From the NCBI GenBank assembly GCA_965237405.1, contig OZ250139.1, positions 1,302,001-1,366,000 of the forward strand: DNA of 64,000 nucleotides, written 5' to 3'. The stretch's first letter is position 1, and each line of letters starts with the position of its first letter. The translations under genes were made by a program, and so were the position numbers. Below, in pieces: positions 25,506 to 35,523 of this stretch. The notes beneath the pieces were generated by a model that made no database searches, was not told where the DNA came from, and was given only the letters and a program-made list of their open reading frames with translations. The stretch is from CAUZIB01 sp963663925. Lineage in GTDB: Bacteria; Acidobacteriota; Vicinamibacteria; Vicinamibacterales; UBA8438.

Positions 25506-25792
25506 ATGCCTCTAACCGTCGGTGACCGCCTCGGGTACTACGACGTCACCCCTGGCCATAACCACGGGTGCGTCTAGCTGATCATGTTCTACAACCCGAC
25601 ATACCCTCGGCCCGTATCAGCGTCACCGCCAAGATCGGCGAAGGCGGCATGGGCGAGGTGTATCGCGCGCGGGACACCAAGCTCGACCGAGACGTTGCGC
25701 TGAAAGTCCTCCCGCTAGCCTTCATGGACGATCCGGACAGGCTGGCGCGCTTTGAGCGAGAGGCGCCCGCGCTGGCACGTGGGAGGTTTTGA
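25506..25792 (+). pseudogene. Second serine/threonine kinase N-lobe fragment
   Basis: Starts MPLTVGDRLGYYDVTPGHNH and stops; after about 40 disrupted bases it resumes KIGEGGMGEVYRARDTKLDR, DVALKVLPLAFMDDPDRLAR, FEREAPALARGRF and ends. Compared with 24,647, the same first 100 codons are present, with an internal replacement and a premature end. Not functional. Confidence 0.65.
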
Positions 25793-25869
25793 AACCGGTT
25801 CTGGATTGACTAAAATGATGTGACGTAAGGCACAACTCGGGGGGCGTAGGTCTATGTTGAGGTGATTTG

Positions 25870-28800
25870 ATGGCTGGCGCATTCTCCGCACAACGAGCTA
25901 GGGATGAGATTGCCGGCGGCCGGAGACGGTCTCGAGAGAGGCGGCCGTCGCTGGTTCTGGTGATCGCCGTCGCGACCGCCGCCTGCCTGATCTACGGTGG
26001 AAGTCCCGCCCGCGGACAATCTGAGAGCGGCCCAAAAGTTGTCTTCGCCCAGGATGTTCTGCCCATCCTAGAGGCTTCGTGCCACAGCTGCCACGGACCC
26101 GAGGAACAGATGGGCCAGCTCAGGCTGGATTCGAAGCGGCTTGCCCTGGACGGCGGCCAGTCAGGCTCAGTCATTCTGCCCGGCGATCCCTCGGCAAGCG
26201 AGCTCTACCTGCGAGTCGCCGGCACGAGTGACCAGGCACGGATGCCGATGGGCGGCGAACTCCCGCCGGCCCAGATCGATATCATCCGGCGCTGGATCCA
26301 GCAAGGGGCCGAGTGGCCTGAAGGACGTGACGCCGAGGGCGCGGAGATCAGGCGGCACTGGCCGTTTGTCGCTCCCCTGCGCCCACCGTTGCCTGCGACG
26401 AAGGACACGACGTGGCCCCGGAATGCCATCGACCACTTTGTTCTTGCCCGGATAGAGGAAGAGGGGCTGTCTCCTTCCGACGAGGCGGACCGGGTCACGC
26501 TGCTGCGGCGTCTAAGCCTGGATCTGATCGGCCTACCACCGACGATCAACCAGATTGATGCGTTCCTGGCAGATCCCAGCCCGCACGCGTACGAGACGCA
26601 GGTCGAGCGCCTCCTGGCTTCGCCGCACTATGGGGAGCGCTGGGGGCGCCATTGGCTCGATGCAGCCCGATATGCCGATTCCGACGGCTTCGAGAAAGAC
26701 AAGCCCCGCCAGGTGTGGTTCTACCGAGATTGGGTCGTCAACGCCTTGAATCGCGACCTGCCGTATGACCGGTTCGTGGTGGAGCAACTCGCCGGTGATC
26801 TACTGCCCAACGCGACCCAGGACCAGCGCGTCGCCACAGGATTCCTGCGAAATTCGATGATCAACAAGGAAGGCGGAATCGATCCCGAACAGTTCCGGAT
26901 GGAGGCGATGTTTGACCGGATGGATGCGGTCGGAAAGAGCATCCTCGGTGTGACGATTCAGTGCGCGCAGTGCCACAACCATAAGTACGACCCGCTCACC
27001 CAGGAAGAGTACTACCGCATGTTCGCCTTCCTGAATAGCTCCCATGAAGGCAGCGTGGCTGTGTACAGGCCAGACGAGCACATGCAGCGCGCGGCGATCT
27101 TCCGCGAGATCGGCGAGATCGAGGACGAGTTGCGCCACCGCAACCCCGACTGGCGGAAGCGGATGGCTACCTGGGAAGCGGAGGTCAGCAACGATCAACC
27201 CGAATGGATCGTCGTGCGTCCCACCGTGGAGGAGATCTCGACCGGCGGAACAAGTATCTGTTACAGGGGGACGGTTCGCTCTTGGCCCAAGGTTATTCAC
27301 CGCCGAAGCATCGGGTCCAGATCGCGGTCGAAACCGATCTGCAGGAGATCACAGCCTTTCGGCTGGAGTTGCTGACCGATCCGAACTTGCCGTTCGGCGG
27401 GCCTGGCCGTTCGATCAAAGGGACCGGCGCGCTTACCGAGTTCGAAGTCGAGGCTGCTCCGGCGGATGACCCTGACAGCCTAACCCCAGTCAGGATCTCC
27501 AGCGCGACCGCCGACATCATCCTCTCCGAGAGAGAGCTCGACCCCATCTTCCACGACAAGACTGACACGAATCGGGTCACCGGCCCGATCGGATTCGCGA
27601 TCGATGGAAAGGAGAAGACTGCTTGGGGCATCGATGCGGGTCCGGGTAGACGGAACCGGGCGCGGAAGGCAGTCTTCCTCCTGGAATCTCCGATTTCGCA
27701 CGACAGCGGCACCATCCTGACGTTCTACCTGAGTCAGAGACACCAGAGCCACAATCTTGGGCGGATCCGGCTCTCCGTTACCACGGCAACGAACGCGGTC
27801 GCCGACCCGCTGCCCCAGCTTGTACGGGAGATTCTGGCGGTGCCCCAAGGCCAGCGGACGCTCGCGCAAACTCAGACCGTCTTCCGCTATTGGCGAACGA
27901 CCGTCGCCGATTGGCGCCAGGCCAACGCAAAGATCGACGAGCTGTGGGCCAGACATCCGGAACCGACTTCACAGTTCGTTCTGCAGGAGCGGCAAGATTC
28001 ACGGGCGACGAACGTTCTCGAGCGCGGCGATTTCCTCCAGCTGAAGCAAGAAGTGGCTCCCGGTGTTCCCAGCTTTCTGCACCCGCTACCGGAGGACGCG
28101 CCGCCGACCCGCCTGACGTTTGCGGAGTGGCTGGTCGACGAGCGCTCGCCTACCACCGCACGCGCGGCGGTCAATCGCATCTGGCAATCGTATTTCGGCC
28201 GGGGCATCGTGAGCACGAGCGAGAATCTGGGCACTCAAGCTGAGCCGCCCTCGCATCAAGCACTGCTCGATTGGTTGGCGGTCGAATTCATGAACGCGGC
28301 TGGAGCCGGAAGTAGATGCACCGCACCATCGTAACCCCAGCTACGTACCGCCAATCATCCCGGGTGACATCGGAGTTGTACGAGCGCGATCCTTACAACC
28401 GTCTGCTCGCCAGGGGTCCGCGCGTAAGGGTCGAGGCGGAAGTCGTGCGAGATATCGCACTCGCAGCAAGCGGCTTGCTGGATCCGACACTGGGCGGACC
28501 CAGCGTATACCCGCCCGCTCCCGAATTTCTCTTTGTGCCGCCGGTCAGTTTCGGGACAAAGACGTGGAATGCGCAGAACGGCACCGACCGCTATCGCCGC
28601 GCGCTATACACCTTCCGGTATCGGTCCGTTCCCTACCCGGTGCTACAAGTCTTTGACGCGCCGAACGGCGAGACGTCCCACGTGCGGCGTGAGCACTCGA
28701 ATACACCCCTGCAAGCCCTCACCACGCTCAACGAATCGCTTTTTGTGGAATGCGCCCGCGCACTGGCACTCAAGACTCTCGTCGAGGCCGACAACTTCGA

Positions 28801-29059
28801 TCAGGAACGATTGGTCTACGCGTTTCGCCGCGCTCTGTCGAGGAAGCCGGTAGAGGCGGAATCGTCTGAGCTGCTGTCGCTGCTCGAGAACCAGAAACTG
28901 CGCCTCTCCGCGGGATGGCTCGATGTTTGGGGTTTGGCCGGGCTCGACGAAGCGCAGACAAGCGCCCTGCCTACGGGAACGACCCCCGTTGAGCTCGCGG
29001 CGTGGACGGCCGTGTCGCGCGTTCTGCTCAATCTCGATGAAACGATTACCAAACAATAG
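25870..29059 (+). pseudogene. Cytochrome/DUF1549/DUF1553 secreted protein, two frameshifts
   Basis: A roughly 1,050-residue gene now in three frames. Frame one (to about 27,250) has a signal segment, a PSCyt1 domain with CHSCH, then DUF1549 (HFVLARIEEEGLSPSDEADR, LLRRLSLDLIGLPPT). A missing base near 27,250 moves to frame two (LLQGDGSLLAQGYSPPKHRV ... RLTFAEWLVD, start of DUF1553). Near 28,310 a deletion moves to frame three (MHRTIVTPATYRQSSR, then EHSNTPLQALTTLNE). Family members are found with DUF1501 proteins in Planctomycetes and Acidobacteria and are thought to act in extracellular polymer breakdown, with unproven chemistry. Start ATG 25,870. Confidence 0.8.
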
Positions 29060-29068
29060 GGTGAGGCC

Positions 29069-30477
29069 ATGAGTTGCCACGACCATCTATACCGGAATGC
29101 CAACCCTCAACAGGTCACGCGCCGCTGGTTCTTTGAACAATGCGGTGTCGGACTCGGTGCGATGGCCCTCGGACAACTACTGGGCGACACCGGCTACGCC
29201 GCACCTGGGCAAGATGCCGCCAGCGACCCAATGGCGCCGAGGCAGCCGCACTTTGTCCAGCGGGCAAAGAACGTCATCTTTCTCTTTATGGCCGGAGCGC
29301 CCAGCCATCTGGAGATGTTTGATTTCAAGCCGCAGCTCGCCAAATTCGACGGCACGCTCCCGCCGCCGGAATTGCTGGAGGGCTACCGCGCGGCCTTCAT
29401 CAATCCGAGTTCCAAGCTGCTCGGGCCGAAGTTCACGTTTTCCAAGCACGGCCAGAGCGGGACCGAGCTCTCGGAGTTACTGCCTTATCTGGCTGAGGTG
29501 GTGGACGACATCGCCATCGTCAAGTCGATTACCACCGACGCTTTCAACCACGCTCTCGGTCAGATTCTCATGAACACGGGGTCACCGCAGTTCGGCCGGC
29601 CCAGCATGGGCGCCTGGCTGACCTACGGGCTGGGCAGCGAATCACGGGAACTCCCGGGCTTTGTCGTGTTCAGTTCAGGGATCAGAGGGCCGAGCGGCGG
29701 GAACTCCAACTGGGGTAGCGGCTTTTTGCCGACGGTCTACCAGGGCGTGCAGTTCCGCGGCAGCGGCGATCCGATACTCTATCTGTCAAATCCAGCCGGG
29801 GTGGACGCAGAGCTACAGCGCGACTCGCTCGATTCGATTCGGCGCCTCAATCAGATGCACCTCGACGTCGTAGGTGACCCGGAGATCACCACCCGCATCA
29901 ACTCGTTCGAGATGGCGTTTCGCATGCAAACGAGCGCTCCGGAGCTCATGGACATTACCGCCGAGCCGGAGTCGGTTCTAGAGATGTACGGCGCTGAGCC
30001 CGGAAGACCGTCCTTCGCCAATAACTGCTTGCTCGCGCGCCGTTTGGTGGAACGCGGCGTGCGATTCGTTCAGCTCTTTCACGAGGCCTGGGACCAGCAC
30101 GGAAACCTGGTGGAGGACATCCAGAAGAATTGTCAGGACACCGACCAGGCATGCTCGACGACACGCTTGTCATTTGGGGCGGCGAATTCGGCCGCACTCC
30201 CATGGTTCAGGGTCACGACGATAATGGCCGCGATCATCATCCCAACGCTTTTACGATGTGGCTAGCTGGCGGCGGCATCAAGCCCGGCATCACCGTCGGG
30301 GCAACCGACGATTTCGGCTTCAACGTCGTCGAGGACCTCGTACACGTGCACGACCTGCACGCCACGATCCTGCACCTGCTCGGCTTCGACCACACCAAGC
30401 TGACCTATCGATTCCAGGGCCGAGATTTCCGCCTAACCGATGTCCACGGGAACATCGTCACGAAGTTGCTGGCGTAA
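29069..30477 (+). pseudogene. DUF1501 secreted protein with internal deletion/frameshift
   Basis: Follows the DUF1553 gene by 9 bp, the usual pairing. It has a Tat-like start (TRRWFFEQCGVGLGAMAL), NVIFLFMAGAPSHLEMFD and many DUF1501 blocks. Near 30,150 about 12 residues and the frame are lost: the first frame reads NCQDTDQA and then nonsense, the other resumes MLDDTLVIWGGEFGRTPMVQ and HHPNAFTMWLAGGGIKPG to the end. Both genes of the operon are therefore broken by deletions. Confidence 0.8.
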
Positions 30478-30841
30478 GACGATAACGATAGCGGCACGTC
30501 GACGTACCGACCGCGCCCCCCACCGTGCCGTCTCTCGGCACAGAGGTGAACTCGTGACATTGGTGCGGTACTGCCGAAACGTGGTGGCGACATGAGTCGG
30601 CTTAGCCGAGGTCTACCACGGCCGTTTGACCGTGATCGCCGCCGCGACCTGAATACGTTCGGTGGCTCGCCCGACACTCCGGTCCACCAAGCTATTTGCG
30701 GCACCAAGCTAGGGGTAGGGTGCGTCCTTGTCCGCTACGCGGTGCATCCAAGCCCTTCCCGTTGAACCGCTTGCCGAGCCCCGGTAGACTGACTAGGCCT
30801 ACATTGGACACGTCGTAGACCGTGTTTACAAAGGAGAATGT
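30478..30841. repeat. Spacer with convergent-pair debris and start of the long duplication
   Basis: 30,523-30,592 repeats the 3' end of the small gene at 22,176; 30,613-30,708 is the reversed Cys/HGG end, stopping after GGCACCAAGC. From about 30,630 on, the sequence is nearly identical to 38,763 onward. The segment 30,709-30,830 holds the promoter region of the next gene, ending in AAAGGAGAATGT before ATG. Confidence 0.65.
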
Positions 30842-31843
30842 ATGGCCAGTCGCGCTTGCCTGTGGTCGTTGGTGATGGGAGTGATGGTAACGCTTCTCAG
30901 CGGAGGCATTGCTTCAGGCCAGAACGCAGCCGCTGGAGACGCGTGGCAGGTGCCTCGCACACCGGATGGCCGACCGGACCTACAGGGCGTCTGGACGAAC
31001 GCAACCATTACCCCCTTCGAACGGGGCACGAACCTCGCATACTCGGGCATTTCCGTGCCCGAGTCAGCAGCCGACAAAGTGGTCTTCACCGAAGAAGAGG
31101 GTGCCCTATTTGCGACGCTCACGGCCGAGAATCGCGAAGCTAACTTTGGCTATATAGGGCGTGCCCAACAACTAGATGCAAGCACGCACTTGCTCTCGAC
31201 ACGTCAAACTTCCCTGGTCGTTGACCCACCGACTGGACGGGTGCCTGTGAAAGCCTGGGCCGAGGCGGACCGAGATAATAACCGTGCGCGTGAACGTGAT
31301 GACTACCGACACATGAGTGTCTGGGACCGGTGCATGACACGCGGTATCCCTGGGTCGATGTTTCCAGCCGGCTATAACAACGCCTACCGCATCATACAGA
31401 TGCCTGACGTTGTCGTAATTCTGTACGAAATGATTCATGACGTGCGCGTCATCCAGATGGATGATCGCCCCCACCTTCATGACAGGGTACGTCAATGGAT
31501 GGGTGATGCCAGGGGACACTGGGAGGACGACACGCTCGTCGTCATAACAACGAATTATAACGACCGGGGCATGATTGCATCGAGTGGTGGTGGTGGACGC
31601 ATCAAAGGGGTTCCCGTGAGTGAAGCGTTACATGTCGTCGAACGTTTCACGCGTACATCCGCGGATGAAATCCTCTGGGAAGTTACCATCAAAGATCCTG
31701 AAGTGTATGAGGGGCCGTGGACGGTCTCCATGCCACTTACGCGGAACCCGGATTACGTCATGTTCGAATACGCCTGCCACGAGGGTAATCGAGACGTGCC
31801 GCTTTTGTTAGAAGGTCGGATCGCAGAGGAATCATCTGAGTAG
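30842..31843 (+). CDS. Secreted DLQGIW-family protein (intact copy of a duplicated gene)
   Basis: A 333-residue protein with signal peptide (LWSLVMGVMVTLLSGGIASG). Blocks: RTPDGRPDLQGVWTNATITP, STRQTSLVVDPPTGRVPVKA, DRCMTRGIPGSMFPAGYNNA, GDARGHWEDDTLVVITTNYN, VERFTRTSADEILWEV, FEYACHEGNRDVP. Its whole sequence with 200 bp upstream occurs again at 38,763-42,344, where an IS21 element interrupts it. Ribosome site AAGGAGA here, AAGGAGG in the other copy. Confidence 0.8.
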   Translation: MASRACLWSLVMGVMVTLLSGGIASGQNAAAGDAWQVPRTPDGRPDLQGVWTNATITPFERGTNLAYSGISVPESAADKVVFTEEEGALFATLTAENREANFGYIGRAQQLDASTHLLSTRQTSLVVDPPTGRVPVKAWAEADRDNNRARERDDYRHMSVWDRCMTRGIPGSMFPAGYNNAYRIIQMPDVVVILYEMIHDVRVIQMDDRPHLHDRVRQWMGDARGHWEDDTLVVITTNYNDRGMIASSGGGGRIKGVPVSEALHVVERFTRTSADEILWEVTIKDPEVYEGPWTVSMPLTRNPDYVMFEYACHEGNRDVPLLLEGRIAEESSE

Positions 31844-32107
31844 CCGCATCGACTGGTTGACGTCAAGAACACCGGAGCCAACGGCCGGGTAGTCACCGAG
31901 GTTCAAACACCACAGTACATATTTCCCCGACGGTAGCGTGCATTACGGTGATGACGCGCTGGTGCGTCCGCCACTTGTGGCGCTGCCGGTTTCGGGTCCA
32001 CGGGTTCCTGAGATCTCATAATCTACGGCTGCGGGTTAACCGTGAGGTAGTCGTTGCTGAAGATATCAACGTACTCCTCAATGGTTTCGCGCACACGGTT
32101 TCTTGCC
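31844..32107. other. Spacer left of IS1182 with a dispersed 47-bp repeat
   Basis: 31,998-32,044 (CCACGGGTTCCTGAGATCTC to TTAACCGTG) recurs at 44,900-44,946. Before it a plus-strand frame reads FPDGSVHYGDDALVRPPLVA, LPVSGPRVPEIS and stops, possibly the tail of a lost gene. The duplication shared with 42,313-42,344 ends at about 31,870. Confidence 0.45.
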
Positions 32108-32111
32108 CTAG

Positions 32112-33731
32112 CAGCCTGTCGGACTTAGGCCCGGGTTTTATAATAGGGCTTGTCGAGTCGAGGAGGTCGAAGTAGATGCCGAAGTTCGTACAGCGGCACC
32201 AGTCGCAGCTGTATTTGCTGCCGCCGGACCTGCGCGATTGGCTGCCGGAGGACGATCTGGCGCACTTCGTGGTTGAGGCGGTGGAACGGGTGCCGCTGGA
32301 GCGGTTCCAGGTAAACGAACGGGGCACCGGATCGGCGCAGTATCACCCGCGGATGATGCTGGCGTTGCTGGTGTACTGCTACGCGAACGGGATCTTCGGC
32401 TCGCGTCGGATCGAGCGGGCGACGTATCGGGACATTGGCGTTCGGTACGTGGCGGCGAACTGTCACCCGGACCACGACACGATCTGCACGTTCCGGCGCA
32501 GCAACTTCGATGCGGTAGCGGAGGCGTTCCTGCAGGTACTGCTGCTGGCGAAGGAGCTGCAGCTGCTGCGTGTTGGGACGGTGAGCGTGGACGGGACGAA
32601 GGTGGACGCGAACGCGAATAAGCGCAACAGCCTCCGCTACGACCGGGCGGGGGCGTTGCGCGAGCAGTTGCGAGGCGAGATCGAGGGGTTGTTGGATCAG
32701 GCGGAGCACGCCGACACGGACGCCGCGCCGGACCCGCAGGGTCTGCCGGAGGAGTTGTCGCGGCGGGACAAGCTGCGGGTGAAGCTGGACCGTGCGTGCG
32801 CGGAGTTGGAACGGCGTGCGCAGGCGCGTGCGGACTCGGAGCGGGCGGAGTACGAGCGCAAGGTGGCGGCGCGGGAGCGGCGTACGGGATCGCGCAAGGG
32901 TCGGCACATCAAACCGCCGACGGAAGCGCCGGAGGCGGAGGAGCAGATCAACCTGACGGACGCGGACAGTGCGCTGATGCGCAAGAGCCGGCGCCATGAG
33001 TACCGCCAGGCGTACAACGCGCAGGCGGCGGTGGATGCCGACGGCAGTCAGTTGGTGTTGGGGGCTAGGGTGAGCGTGTGCGCGAGCGACCGCAACGAGT
33101 TGGTGGCGGATGTGGATGCGATCCCGGCGGCGTTGGGCGCGGCGGATCGGGTACTGGCGGACAGCGGCTACGCGACGGGCAGCGAGGTGTCGCAACTGGC
33201 AGGTCGCGGTGTGGAGGTGTTGGTGGCGACGGGGGCGGAAGGCCAACGGCGCCAGCACGACTTCCGACCGGAGCCGCCGCACCCGCTGGCGAAGGAGCCG
33301 CAGGCGGACTGGATCAAGTCGATGCAGCAGAAGATGGCACTGCCGGAGCACCGGGCGCATTACCGTTTGCGCAAGCAGACGGTGGAGCCGGTGTTCGGGA
33401 TCGTGAAGCAGGCGATGGGCTTCCGGCAGTTTCTGCTGCGGGGTCTCGAGAAGGTGGAGGGCGAATGGGCCTTGGTAACGCTGGCGTATAACTGCCGACG
33501 CTTGCACAACCTCAGGCTGGCATGACGGGGCTATAAGGAGCGGAACTTGGCGTGTTCGCGACCCACCAGAGGCGTCAGAAAGGCCTCCAGGCGCCGTCAG
33601 CGACCGATGGCCAGGAATACAGTCCCCGTTTCGGTCGAAGCGGCCCTCCCGGCACAGAGACACAGGGCGTCGTTCACACAGGTGCCAAGTCGCTTCCGCG
33701 CGCGTTTGCCACGCCCAAGTCCGACAGGCTG
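32112..33731 (+). mobile_element. IS1182-family insertion sequence
   Basis: A 1,620-bp element with terminal inverted repeats CAGCCTGTCGGACTTAGGC (32,112-32,130) and GCCCAAGTCCGACAGGCTG at the right end (33,713-33,731), flanked by a CTAG duplication (32,108-32,111 and 33,732-33,735), the target type used by IS1182 relatives. It encodes one transposase. The right flank is a cut quinoprotein gene; the left flank is not its other half, so rearrangement followed or preceded insertion. Confidence 0.9.
32176..33525 (+). CDS. IS1182-family DDE transposase
   Basis: A 449-residue transposase. The N-terminal DUF772 domain shows LPPDLRDWLPEDDLAHFVVE, SAQYHPRMMLALLVYCYANG and SSRxIE; the catalytic region gives VSVDGTKVDANANK, YNAQAAVDADGSQLVLGARV, VLADSGYATGSE, and the end VEPVFGIVKQAMGFRQFLLR. 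It looks complete, with full-length terminal repeats around it, so the element may still be mobile. GC-rich third positions create a 556-codon antisense frame that is not a gene. Confidence 0.92.
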   Translation: MPKFVQRHQSQLYLLPPDLRDWLPEDDLAHFVVEAVERVPLERFQVNERGTGSAQYHPRMMLALLVYCYANGIFGSRRIERATYRDIGVRYVAANCHPDHDTICTFRRSNFDAVAEAFLQVLLLAKELQLLRVGTVSVDGTKVDANANKRNSLRYDRAGALREQLRGEIEGLLDQAEHADTDAAPDPQGLPEELSRRDKLRVKLDRACAELERRAQARADSERAEYERKVAARERRTGSRKGRHIKPPTEAPEAEEQINLTDADSALMRKSRRHEYRQAYNAQAAVDADGSQLVLGARVSVCASDRNELVADVDAIPAALGAADRVLADSGYATGSEVSQLAGRGVEVLVATGAEGQRRQHDFRPEPPHPLAKEPQADWIKSMQQKMALPEHRAHYRLRKQTVEPVFGIVKQAMGFRQFLLRGLEKVEGEWALVTLAYNCRRLHNLRLA

Positions 33732-33735
33732 CTAG

Positions 33736-34078
33736 TGTTCGAGGTCGTGCCAAACGAGCGCTCCTGTGGTCGGATCGAGTGTGCCGCCACGGCACCGAGA
33801 CCGGTGCTCACGTAGAGCAGTCCGCCCGCCATCAACGGCGTGTTCTGGGAGTTGTTGGGGCCGCGTGACGTGTCCGGCGTGCGGATGGCATCGGGAATCA
33901 CCAGCTGCCGCCACACGATTTCGAGGTTGCTGAAATTGGACGCGTCGATCTGGTCGAGCGGTGAGTACTTCGTGCCGGCCAAATCGTGTGCGTAGCTCAG
34001 CCACTCGACGGTTTGGCTCTCGCTGAGGTCAGGGCCGAGTGCCGCGAGCACGGCCAGTGCCGCAAGGACAAGTCGCAT
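33736..34078 (-). pseudogene. N-terminal fragment of a quinoprotein dehydrogenase
   Basis: From ATG 34,078: signal segment, then EWLSYAHDLAGTKYSPLDQI, NFSNLEIVWRQLVIPD, NNSQNTPLMAGGLLYVSTGL, GAVAA; a two-base insertion at about 33,793 shifts the frame to LDPTTGALVWHD. This is the start of a PQQ-dependent eight-bladed propeller dehydrogenase. The rest is cut off at the IS1182 boundary and not found in the window. Confidence 0.75.
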
Positions 34079-34109
34079 GGTCGTTCGTCCGCCTGTCAAC
34101 CTACCTCGA

Positions 34110-35123
34110 TCACTGGGTCACGGCTTCCGACGCAGCTTCTTCGGCACGTGCCCCGGCGAGCATGTTGGTGAGACCGTAGTTCCCTTCATGGCAGGCAAAC
34201 TCGTACATCAGCTGGTCGGTCCGTCGCATCGGCACGGACGCGGTCCACGAGCTGGCCCAGGTCTCCGGATCAATCACCGTGAATCGATATTCTAGCGTGT
34301 CTGCATCGACGCGGGTGAGGCGCTCCACCACCTTCATGTTCTGGCTGGTCGCCGCGCCGAGGCCGAGGCTCGGCGGACCCCGCCACTGTCGCTGGTCGTT
34401 GAACGTCGTCGTCTCGATGACCAGTGTGTTGCCTTCCCAATGGCCACGGGAATCGCCGGACCATTGCGGAATGCCGTCGTCCAGCCGGGGACGTCCGTCC
34501 AGCGGAATGATCCGGGCATTGTGGACCATCTCGTTCAGGATCACCACGTAGTCGGACGTCTGAAAGAGCTGCATGTTCTGGTTGTAGCCGGCCGGGGTGA
34601 TGGGAGGACCGGCATTGAACCCCAGAATGCAACGGTCGGCAGTAGTGAGATCCGTGTATGACCAGGCGGCATCGTCGCTGTTGGATCCGCGCCCGGCGTC
34701 CGCCCTGCCCTTCCCGGACTCCGTCATGGAGGGAAGCCGCCCGTTCGGCGGATCCACGATCAACGATGTGCGTCTGGTGCCGACAACCGTGGTACCGCGG
34801 TCCATCCAAAAGTTGTTGTACGCACCAACATTCTTACCGGCCTCCGTTCGTCGCGGCGGCGCATTAAGCAATTCTGCGTTACGGTCAACTACTACCTGTT
34901 CCCGGCTCGACGCTTCATCCTCGGTCAAGAACTCTTGATCGGCCAGCTCTTTTGGACGCTGCAGCGGCGTGATGGTCCGGAAATCCCAGATCCCTTGAAG
35001 ATCGGGTTCTCCCCACGCTGTCCGCGGCACGGCGGATTGCGCATCGGCTGGTACGATCCAGACGATCCCAACCATAGCCACCGTGATCGCCAGACCACTC
35101 AATACAAACACTCGAATGTTCAT
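34110..35123 (-). CDS. Secreted DLQGIW-family protein
   Basis: A 337-residue protein from ATG 35,123 with an AGGAGG site; signal segment VFVLSGLAITVAMVGIVWIV. Blocks: TAWGEPDLQGIWDFRTITPL, GTRRTSLIVDPPNGRLPSMT, DRCILGFNAGPPITPAGYNQ, GDSRGHWEGNTLVIETTTFN, MYEFACHEGNYGLTNMLAGA. It is the nearest relative of the fragment at 23,996. Placed between a quinoprotein fragment and phage-like genes. Confidence 0.78.
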   Translation of the reverse strand: MNIRVFVLSGLAITVAMVGIVWIVPADAQSAVPRTAWGEPDLQGIWDFRTITPLQRPKELADQEFLTEDEASSREQVVVDRNAELLNAPPRRTEAGKNVGAYNNFWMDRGTTVVGTRRTSLIVDPPNGRLPSMTESGKGRADAGRGSNSDDAAWSYTDLTTADRCILGFNAGPPITPAGYNQNMQLFQTSDYVVILNEMVHNARIIPLDGRPRLDDGIPQWSGDSRGHWEGNTLVIETTTFNDQRQWRGPPSLGLGAATSQNMKVVERLTRVDADTLEYRFTVIDPETWASSWTASVPMRRTDQLMYEFACHEGNYGLTNMLAGARAEEAASEAVTQ

Positions 35124-35214
35124 CTCAGCCTCCTGCGCGGTTGTGAGCGGTGCAGAGGCGAGGGTCACGTTGCTCAAGGCTTGTGACTTCCATGGGGTCG
35201 GGTTCATTCATGGG

Positions 35215-35523
35215 TCACCTTAATCGAAGCTGTTTGTACCATGAGCCTACCGCTACCGCTCGCTCCTTCGCCGCTGCCGCACGTTTTTGCTTCCGATGTT
35301 TCTTTCGCGCGTCGTTCTGTTTTTGCGACAAGATCTGCTCGATCGAGGAAAGTACCCGCTGTGTCGGCATCCGTTCATTGCGCCTATACATGCCGAGCGA
35401 TGTGTCACTGACGTTGAGCCCCTCGTATCGCAGTAGCGCGGCGGAGAGCCAGACCATAGTGCGACCATCCAGCTCATCCAGCACATCGGCTGGGATCAGT
35501 GGCCGTCTACGTGAATCCATCAT
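35215..35523 (-). CDS. Phage-type small hypothetical protein
   Basis: A 102-residue basic protein: MMDSRRRPLIPADVLDELDG, RTMVWLSAALLRYEGLNVSD, then a Lys/Arg-rich helical C-terminus. The middle could be a small helix-turn-helix-like or adaptor fold, but no family is recognised. Its start overlaps the stop of the MT-A70 fragment (ATGATG), so the two were probably translated together and the pair likely derives from a phage or satellite. Confidence 0.5.
   Translation of the reverse strand: MMDSRRRPLIPADVLDELDGRTMVWLSAALLRYEGLNVSDTSLGMYRRNERMPTQRVLSSIEQILSQKQNDARKKHRKQKRAAAAKERAVAVGSWYKQLRLR

Noticed and set aside
32125..33795. A 556-codon open frame on the minus strand across IS1182
   Set aside because: It is the mirror of the transposase, rich in Arg/His/Pro, with no family features. 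High GC at third codon positions opens antisense frames.
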